A program made the position numbers and the translations under genes. Source: Wyeomyia smithii (taxonomy: Eukaryota; Arthropoda; Insecta; Diptera; Culicidae). From it: a DNA stretch of 64,000 nucleotides. Positions 55,846 to 64,000 of the stretch are shown here, one piece after another. The notes under the pieces are model-generated. The model had not been told where the DNA came from. It did not search any database and saw only the letters and a program-made list of their open reading frames with translations. The number at the start of each line of letters is the position of its first letter. Position 1 is the stretch's first letter. The stretch lies in assembly GCF_029784165.1 (NCBI RefSeq), contig NC_073694.1, forward strand, positions 37,181,006-37,245,005. Direction: 5' to 3'.

Positions 55846-57540
55846 TGATTGATTTGATTGATCACCACCGGTTGCCACTTCGTTACTGACCAGGATCGAT
55901 TGGAGTTGTAAATCAAATTTAGTGATTACTGCTTGGGATTTAGCTTTTCGATGTGCATCTCCAATAATCCCTGCATGCTGATCAGTACCGACGCCTGCCG
56001 GTCCAGAACGTAGATCAAAGGAAGGAAGGAAAGGGGTGTTAGTTCGATACTTGTTGTTACTAGAGGCCGGATATACTCCTGCACACTCCACAAGCATCAC
56101 GGGTATAGGAATATTGTGTTAGTTGTCTGTCGCGTTTCTTCTCTACGATAAAACTCTTGGCGGTATTTATGGGCACTCGTCCGCTAAGATATGTTTCGCG
56201 AACCTATCTTTTATGTTTCTAAGACGTTTCATTTCATTGATTAAGTACTAATAGAGGAACTGACCGACTCTTCCGATTTTGAACCCGACGTGCACGCACT
56301 TCCCCGAGGTAAGTGGTACGATCTTCGATATATGAACTCACGAAAGCGCGCCAGGTGCATGTGCATGTTTCGAATCGTGGAAGGTTAAGTGATTTCGGTT
56401 ACCTTACGTATCGTACGACTCTACGCGTTTCTGCTCATGAACACCTTAATTTACCCATTCACGAATCAATGAGTAGCTTTATTTCGTAAAACGTTAAACT
56501 TTATTCGGAAACTGTAAGCCGGCCACAATTTTAAAGGATATAATATCTACAACGCGTTTTTTCTCTTGTAATATAATTTTTCGAGAGTTGGTGCTAAATA
56601 GAAAACAACTCAGACGGAATCTCTAAGACCTCCCGAACATCTCACTGTTACACCGTGCGATCATTGAAAGGTGAAGCCGTCGTACTCGAAGAACAATACT
56701 GTGCACAACCACGAGAGTGCGCGCGAAATCCCCGACAGACCGCCTATTGCGAAAACAAGCTCGACGCGTTCGCTACTGTAATGAATAAGCTATGTTCCTC
56801 ATCTAATCTGTAAAATGGCAAAGTTGCATGAATTCGAAGCCTGTGAAACTTGTACAAATGGAACATATGCTAGTTCCAAATTTAATCACAAAACGCCTAA
56901 CTAATCACGATAAAGATAATGTCGTTGAGGTCGTCACTTCGCCATACATGATTTCAGCGCAACTGAATAACGTTTTTGTATAGCAATATTTGTCAAAAGC
57001 CAGGGGATTTGTTAGAAAAAAATTGAAATAAATAAATTAATGGCATGCCAAATATTACCGATGCCGGAAGTTTTGGTGATGTGATTTTTAAGTATCACAT
57101 ATCATTCGCAGAGAAATGGCAAGTCAGTTTGAGCTAACTTTGTGACACGGTAAGTTTCATTTGCTTTCTGTTATATCTACACCAATATTAAAAGATGTGA
57201 AAACATTTTAAAATTAACAAACCGATGTAATTTGTCAATGGGCTTCTTTCGTATAATGCCCGAGTATCCGCCAGTAGACGGCGCTCCAAGCGTCCGTTTC
57301 TTTGGCGCTTTTAGCTTTGATTCTTTGATCTTTATGTTAGGTGCGTGCCACATGCTAACAATAAAAAATTCGATATTTTTCCTTAACCACTAAGTATGAG
57401 CATGAGCAAAACCACATTATTTAAAAAAACGACGTGAAAAAAAAAGAAAAAAAACCGCGGTATTTGAAAACCCGTTGTTAAAACCGTGTAAAAAAAGATC
57501 TTACTGTACAAACAAAGTTTATTGAAAAAAATCACAGGAG
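55846..57540. other. Spacer with a minor repeat
   Basis: The block at ~56625-56667 (AAGACCTCCCGAACATCTCA) is related to 54284-54355, where the same words are separated by an insertion. Nothing else was recognised. Confidence 0.4.
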
Positions 57541-57805
57541 GGTTGTGTGCAAAGCCACGACCGCAAAGTTGAAGTAGAATACTTCTACAAGGAAGATAAC
57601 CCGGCTGTTTGCGTGTTAGTCATTTTGAAATCGGATTGGTTTCGTATATACCGCTTGTTAAGCACAGTATCAACAAATCGTAATAAACATCACACTGCTG
57701 TGTATTTGCAGCAGCATAAAACCTCAGTTCACCTCACCTCTTCCAAAAACATTTAGTAGCCTGTATATATTATATGTATATGATATATGATAGTATATGA
57801 TTCTG

Positions 57806-58104
57806 TCGACCGTGCTTGGAAAGCAATCATGTAACGACCAATCAGAGGTCGAATTTTGCGTTTTGACAAGGCTTGACTATTTTCAATAATACAATAGTTT
57901 GACAAATAAAATTACAATCATCTTCATTTGGGATGAGTCTTAGAACATTTTCCAATCTACTGCTGCAAGAACGAAGGAAATCCATCAAATACTAACCGAT
58001 TTAGCATTTGAAATTGGACATATTTTTAACTTTTTTCGGTTTTAGATTTTCATTTTACATCCCTATGTAGCCGAACTTCCTGAGAGAAGTATTCTACTTC
58101 AAAA
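57806..58104. repeat. ~300 bp repeat, unit A
   Basis: It starts TCGACCGTGCTTGGAAAGCA and ends GAGAAGTATTCTACTTC. It is closely similar to unit B at 58930-59232, including ACGACCAATCAGAGGTCGAA and TGTAGCCGAACTTCCTGAGA. It has no coding capacity and its family is unknown to me. Confidence 0.85.
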
Positions 58105-58359
58105 GACAATTTCCACGTGTTGTAACGTGCTGGAGCACGAAATCTATGTCTGTGATAGGAAACCTTCACGTTCACGAGGCATGACTGGATTATTGTACTC
58201 AGACAAAAACTTGTTTTGAATTGGATCAATTTTTAGTGAATAAACGTTAACCGTTTGTTTTTCAAAGTTGGTTATGCTGATCGCAGCCTTTGCGCTGCCC
58301 CTACAGTGGGGGGTTTACCAAATAAAGTAGAAGTAAAAATTAGACAACTACAACAGAAT

Positions 58360-58740
58360 TTGACTGCATCCCGCACAGAATGTCTGCTTGTGTTGATGCC
58401 AGGAAATTATTACCCTTCAATTATTTGTTTATTTGCCTTGAAAAAAGCATTTTGCGGTTCAAAATCGGTTGCTGATTACTACTTTTGAGCTGCCCCAACA
58501 TTGGGGGAATTAAGATACACGGACAACATGCACAGTGGAAGCTACTTTACGTTCAGTAAATTCGACGGGTGCGACAGATATAAATTGCTAGGATGCAACA
58601 CAGAATGCTTGCTTGCGTTGACAAAAATTATTCATTTTCAATGACTTGTTTATTTGCCTTGAAAAAGGCATTTTGATTTCAAAATTGGATTTCCTGATGG
58701 CAATCTTCATGCTGCCCCAACACGGGGAGAATAACGGCAG
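58360..58740. repeat. Two diverged tandem units between repeats A and B
   Basis: Segments at ~58370-58510 and ~58592-58735 share CACAGAATG, TTGTTTATTTGCCTTGAAAA and a CTGCCCCAACA(T/C)(T/G)GGGG block in the same order. This suggests an older tandem duplication inside the A-B interval. Confidence 0.6.
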
Positions 58741-58929
58741 TCTGGCGACATATGCTGAAAAGAACCGTGCTGCTCCTGAGACGTGGTGACCAACCACAGG
58801 GCTAGTGCTGCTGCTAAGGAAGGACGACTGCTGTTGTCGCTGTCAAGAACTATTATGAGCGGCTTCGGCTGATACAGGCTCTTATATAGGCCAAATAGCA
58901 TGTTTTCAATTGCAAGGTATATGTTTCGT

Positions 58930-59232
58930 TCGACCGTGCTTGGGAAGCAATCATATAACGACCAATCAGAGGTCGAATTTTTCGTTTTGACAAGGCTTGA
59001 CTATTTTCAATAGTACAATAATGTGAATGATAAAATTACAATTATCTTCTGTTGGGAAGAATCTTAGAAGATTTTCCAATCTATTGCTGCAAGAACGAAG
59101 GAAATCCATCGAATACTAACCGATTAATTAGCATTTGAAATTGGACATATTATTCATTTTTTTCGGTTTTAGATTTTCATTTCACAACCCTATGTAGCCG
59201 AACTTCCTGAGAGAAGTATTCTACTTCAAAAA
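58930..59232. repeat. ~300 bp repeat, unit B
   Basis: Direct copy of unit A 1124 bp downstream, differing by small indels and substitutions; same ends. Confidence 0.85.
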
Positions 59233-61139
59233 AAAGCCAAACCATTCAAAATCCGAATATATAGTAGAACTCGTGTCAAGTCCACTTATGAATTTCAACA
59301 TGATCAAATGAAAAATGTGAATATTTAACAGTTGTTTAAAAGCTAGAGAAATCATGAATTGTAATAATATAGGAAGCGTATATATATATTTCTTTAACTC
59401 ACGCTAATAAATGTTTGACTATATACTTTCTCTATACAAGCGAAACGGCGTATTCTACTAACAGATTTCATTTTGTTCGTATGGATCTCCCCATCTATTT
59501 CATGGGCAGCTTTTTTTGGTTAGTTTGTCTACCCGACAGCGACCGGCGGTGGCGCTGCGAGCGTGAAAAATTAAACTTCACGGTTGGTGTTTTTTATGTC
59601 TGGTTCAGCTGATCTCAAAACTAACAAATAGCTTTAAAAATGTAACGGTACTTATCCTGCTAAAAGCGATCGGATGATCTCCTTCTTCAGAGTTCATTCA
59701 GAGTTAACAGGAGAAACCAAACTTTGCCATTTCACCAATTACACTATTTTATTTCATGGGAGAAAGCAGTACGCGCACAGCACTAAGTTTGCTTTGTTAT
59801 CAGCTCCACCAACCCTATATGATTTACATTTCAGTGGTGAAAGCAAGTCATATATGAAGCAAACAGTTTGCGTTCAGTGTGCGTGACTGGCATCGTCACT
59901 TTCGAGAATACATCACACAAACACCATATGATGCAAAAGAATGAGTAGGGATACTTAGCTGGTGTTGTCTCTTTCACGTTACTTTTTTTCTTTCGTTTGA
60001 CCGCGTTGTCCGTGTCATGAAAGCGTTCTTCGCGAGCTTTTTCGATGAACGATAACTTGTGTCATCCTGCTCAAACTTTAGACACATTTCACACGACCGA
60101 AGATTTTCAATGTTCATTTTAACGATTTTTCACTAAACGATGCACTCAAACCTAATTATTTTTTCACTTCCGTACAAACCGCGCACCAGTTTAACGTTTC
60201 TAAGAACTTATGCTGTTTAAACTTATAAAAAACACTAATAATTTGAAGATTAACATAGAGCAAGCAGAACTGCGTGTTGATTGTTGGCCGTGCTGCCAGT
60301 TCTCCTTTACTCTAAAACCACAAAATCGCATCGAAAAACTCATGTCCGCTTACATTGCCTTACATTGTACCACTGTCCGCAATAGCTAAGATGTCCACTG
60401 AATATAAAAATTGACAAAGCTCCATGCATTCAAAGTCAAAAATGCTAATATGCATATGAAACCCAATAGAGTTCAGAATTTATTCACAAAATGTCAAACC
60501 AATGACAATTGTATTACACTGATCAAAACAGGCTTTACCCACGCGCGTGGAATGGAAAAAAATGAAAGATAATAACAATCTCTGCAAATTTCTGGTGCCC
60601 TTAGCTAGGATACTTCATTTAAATCTATAAAACTCTAAGCACTTCCGGTTTAGCTGAGTTGATAACTGGTCGACAAAACCGAAGAACAATCATCCAGATT
60701 GGTCGAAATCTGCGTTCAGAACAAGACTCTACCTAATTCAGTAGTGCTATTGCAAGCTCAATAAAATCACAACTATCTGCACTTTGGTGGAAGCTTTATT
60801 AAATCTCCAATCGATTACTACAAGAAAGAAGGAAATCCGTTGAAAACTGACTGAGCTATAAGCATTTGTATTTGGACAAGCTTCGTGACGCTCGCGATGT
60901 TTTCGGTATTTCAATTTGCGCCCCAATCCCAGAACACAACCATTTAACGTAATTCTACGTCAAAATGTCACCTGTGAACAAACATGCAGCATACCTGTTA
61001 GCTTTTTGAAGCAGCTCTTATCCTAATTTTCCGCTAAGTATTTCATGTAATAGAGTAAAGAGACAGTACACTGCAACAGAACCGACTAGACGCTTTTTTT
61101 CTAATGGGATTAGTATAAGGGTAGAACAACCTTGAATGG
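59233..61139. other. AT-rich spacer with a diverged third repeat copy
   Basis: No gene recognised. 60810-60885 (ACAAGAAAGAAGGAAATCCG) is a diverged copy of the middle of units A and B. Confidence 0.5.
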
Positions 61140-63650
61140 AGCACGTCCTGTAGTGAACCGCCGGTGAGATTAACTCAATTTATGCGAAAACTCGAGAGAT
61201 TTCTAGAAATCTTCATCGAAGAACATCTTATCCAGCTAATAATCATTAGAATTAAAGGCCGGCTCTACAACTACACTATCCTTAATGTACACTGTCCTCA
61301 CGAAGGAAGACCCGAAGTAGAGAAAGAAGCGTTCTACGCACATCTGGAGAAACTCTACGATAGCTGCTCGCATAGAGACATCAATATCGTCACCGGGGAC
61401 ATGATCGCTCAGTTCGATAGGAAAAACATATACAAGCCGAAGATCGGCCCGCACAGCCTGCACACCGTAACGAACGACAACGGCCAGCGATGCGTCATAT
61501 TCTCAGCTTCGCGAGAGCTGGCAGTCGAAGTACCTCCTTTCCTCGAAAGGACATCCACAAAACCACCTGACCAACGTACAGCAAACCAAATCGACCATGT
61601 TTTCATCGACGGCCGGTTCTTCTCAGACATTACAAACGTACGCACCAATCACGGTGCGGAAATTAGCTCGGATCACTACCAAGTTGCGGTATCTTTGCGC
61701 TCAAAACTATCGACCGTATACCACACGCGACAGCGCCGAACCTCGCGGCCCAACATCAAGCGGCTCCGGAATACAACAGTTCGAAGCGGTACTATCCACA
61801 GCGGAGGGGCTTGGTGCATCGCTTCTCGAGGACGGCTAGTGCAGCATTCGCACAGCTATCGGGGAAACCGCAACGGCGACACTAGAAGTATGACAGAAAC
61901 GAATGGTATGACGGAAAGTGTGAAGCAGCGGTGAATGAGAGCGTCCGGACCTGGACGCTATATCTGGGCATCAACGAGACAGAACAAGGCCAATTACAAA
62001 CGGGTACAGAACGACATAACTACGATTCTCAAACGAATGAATCGCCAGCAAGAGGATCGTGAACATGAGGAGCTGGAGCAGCTGTACCGTGCCAGTGATA
62101 CGCGAAAGTTCTATGAGAAGGTAAACCAGTCTCGCAGAGGCAATGTGCCGCAGGTCGCAGTGACCACCGATGGAAACCTTCTCGGGCGGATGGGAACCTT
62201 CTCACCAGCCGGGAAGCTGAAGAAGAAAAAAGGCGTAGGCAAAAACGGACTGTCGAGCGAGATCTTTAAACGTGGAAGAGAGGAACTAGCTAGAGCGATG
62301 CAATGGGTTATTTCCAGGATACGGGGGGAGAAAAAATTGCCAGACGAGTGAATGAAGGGAGTCGTCTGCTTCATCTTCAAAAAGGGCGACAAGCTGGAGT
62401 GCCGCAATGGCCGTGGTATTTCGCTTATCAATGCCGCCTACAAAATACTCTCACAGGTCCTGTTTCGTCGTCTATCACTTTGAACCAGGAGGTTCGTGGG
62501 CCAGTACCAAGCGGGGTTCATGGGAGCCAGTGCTACCACGAACCAGATCTTCTCAATCCGACAGATCTTACAGAAATGTCGTAAGTACAACGTGCCTACA
62601 CACCACATCTCGATTGACCTCACGGCAGCCTATGATAAAGTCGATCGAGAGCAGATATAGCAGATCATGCACGACAACAGATTTCCGGATGAACTCACTC
62701 GATCGAACAAGGCCGCGCCATGGTGGCCTGATGTGCTGCGTGCGTGTTTCGGGGATACTCTCGGGAGTTAAGACGAGGTGGTGGGCTTTCCTGTTTGCTG
62801 TTTTACATCGCCCTTGAAGGTGTGTTCCGGAGGGCAGGCATCGATACGAGAGGCACGATTTTCACAAGGTCCGTTCAGTTTCTGAGCTTCGCGGATGACT
62901 TTGACATCATAACACGTAACTTTGCGACGGCGAAGGAAGCTTACACCCGGCTTAAAGCCGAAGCCGGATGAACCGGACTGCGAATGAATGCGTCGAAAAC
63001 GAAATACATGCGAACGAGAGACTCCAAGGAGGACAACATCAGCCTCCAAACTCAAGACTCTGAAGACGGCGATGAGCTTGAGGTGGTCTACGAGCTCGTG
63101 TATTTTGTGTCACTGGTGATCGCCGAAAATACCATCAGCAAAGAGACACAGAGACGCATCCAGGCTAGAAATTGTGCCCTACTTTTCACTGCGGAAGACA
63201 CTTCGATCGAGTCGAGTGAGACGACGCACGAATTTGAAACTGTACAAAACTCTGATAAGACCGGTAGTTCTCTACGAAATCGAGACAACAACGCTTCTTG
63301 CGAAGGACCTTGACGCGCTTGGAGTTTTTAAACGGAAGGTGCTGTGGACTCTCTACGGTGGAATACAGACGGACGGCGAAGAATGGCGACGGCGCATGAA
63401 CCATGTGCTACACGCGCTGCTTGTAGAGAACCCCATTGCACACTTGGCGTAAGTCAACAGGTTGCGGTGGGCCGGTCACATCGGACGACAACCCTATGAA
63501 ATCAGCAACCCTGCCAGAACCAGAAATAATGGGGAGCAGCGTGCACGACGGCTAGACCAGTTCGAAGGAGACTCGTGGGAGATCAGACGCCTGGGGAATC
63601 AATGAAAAACAACCCAAAACCGAGCAACATGGCGACAACTTCTTGATACA
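61140..63650 (+). mobile_element. RTE-like non-LTR retrotransposon, degenerate, second copy
   Basis: Same domain order as the element at 965-4140, on the opposite strand: endonuclease, connector, RT and C-terminal domain. The end is placed near GGTGTGGTAAGTAAGC at ~63690, followed by an A-run; (TAAGT)-type tails are common in such elements. The 5' end lacks the leader and endonuclease start, so the copy is 5'-truncated. Confidence 0.75.
61164..63452 (+). pseudogene. RTE-like endonuclease/reverse transcriptase relic
   Basis: The endonuclease is at 61164-61800: NYTILNVHCPHEGRPEVEK, IGPHSLHTVTNDNGQRCV, NQIDHVFIDGRFFSDITNVR and SSDHYQVAVSLRSKLSTVY. The catalytic block normally reading GDFN is GDMI here. 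At 61935-62351 the connector runs into GKNGLSSEIFKRGREELA with part of the normal sequence deleted. The RT is split: NGRGISLINAAYKILSQVLF near 62410, HISIDLTAAYDKVDREQI near 62605 with a stop after it, and FLSFADDFDII near 62880. The C-terminal part (ETQRRIQARNCALLF, then LKLYKTLIRPVVLYEIET) changes frame near 63190. At least five breaks. Confidence 0.8.
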
Positions 63651-64000
63651 GCATGATCCACCACGGCTTTCGTCTGATTGGTGTGGTAAGTAAGCAAAAA
63701 AAAACATTTTGAGAGCAAGCAAACGTAGAAGCGACGAACACGGCGTGCAATGACTCCGCGTATAATTGACGCACTTTGAATGGTTGAATGGTTTTACGAA
63801 TGATTTTAAAGTTATAATCTTTTTAGGGCAACTTTTTTTTCGTTTTCTCCCAGTGTAATTTAAGAATCATTTTAGAATCAATTTGAAATTATTTTAGATT
63901 CATCTTAAGATGTTGTGAAAGTCATTTGAAAAAATGTCTTCTTACAGCTGTTACATAAGCATTTTCAAATGATGTTTGAGTCATTTCGGAATCTTTCTGA
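63651..64000. other. AT-rich spacer at the window end
   Basis: Low-complexity TTTTAGA/ATCATTTTA words and a small inverted pair (GTCATTTGAAAA and TTTTCAAATGAT). No gene. Confidence 0.4.

Noticed and set aside
58855..58905. TATA-like word GGCCTATATAAGAG on the minus strand as a gene promoter
   Set aside because: No convincing initiator at the right distance and no coding frame downstream beyond a 64-codon ORF; mentioned only as part of the repeat finding.
60539..60550. Palindrome CCACGCGCGTGG
   Set aside because: A 12 bp palindrome is expected by chance in 64 kb and has no context to suggest a binding site.

Overview
The window looks like a dipteran, most probably culicine mosquito (Aedes-type), nuclear genome. 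No bacterial operons, tRNA or rRNA genes or CRISPR arrays are visible. Most of it is built from non-LTR retrotransposons of the RTE, R1 and I groups, a BEL/Pao relic, a tRNA-derived SINE resembling Feilai, fold-back elements and long simple-sequence tracts. One host-like protein gene stands out. The species assignment is inference from the set of repeats.

Layout. 1-960: AT-rich DNA with a ~117 bp hairpin. 965-4140 (-): decayed RTE-like LINE with a (TC)n tract inside its coding region. 4141-6350: spacer with dispersed repeats. 6378-11072 (+): a large ORF with an N-terminal nuclease-like region, a NACHT ATPase and ankyrin repeats, cut by one in-frame TGA at 10389. 11073-15045: spacer with a SINE, a fold-back element and small repeats. 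15195-20593 (+): nearly intact R1-group element with (TA)n arrays on both sides and one nonsense codon. 21131-26415 (-) and 28737-34611 (-): two copies of one I-group LINE with RNase H; the first is dead, the second has both ORFs open and a recognisable downstream-element promoter. 34640-39620: about 5 kb of low-complexity DNA, pyrimidine-rich on the + strand up to ~37,600 and purine-rich after it. 42970-45520 (+): BEL/Pao relic. 45690-47600 (-): R1 relic carrying a SINE fragment. 47600-54200: mostly unrecognised DNA with a candidate coding exon at 53106. 54450-55845: 1.4 kb fold-back element. 57540-60890: copies of a ~300 bp repeat. 61140-63650 (+): second RTE-like relic.

The point of most biological interest is the 6.4-11.1 kb gene. 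Its order (PD-(D/E)XK-like motif set, NACHT/STAND ATPase, ankyrin sensor array) parallels bacterial antiviral STAND (Avs-type) proteins and animal NLR-like receptors. It is split by a single GGA-to-TGA-type change in a conserved ankyrin glycine. The nuclease assignment rests on motifs read by eye and needs a profile search or structure prediction.

The retrotransposon part gives a second story. One I-group copy looks capable of autonomous activity, an R1-group element appears to be inserted in a TA microsatellite and keeps a 3' stem-loop, and related dead copies nearby show stages of decay.
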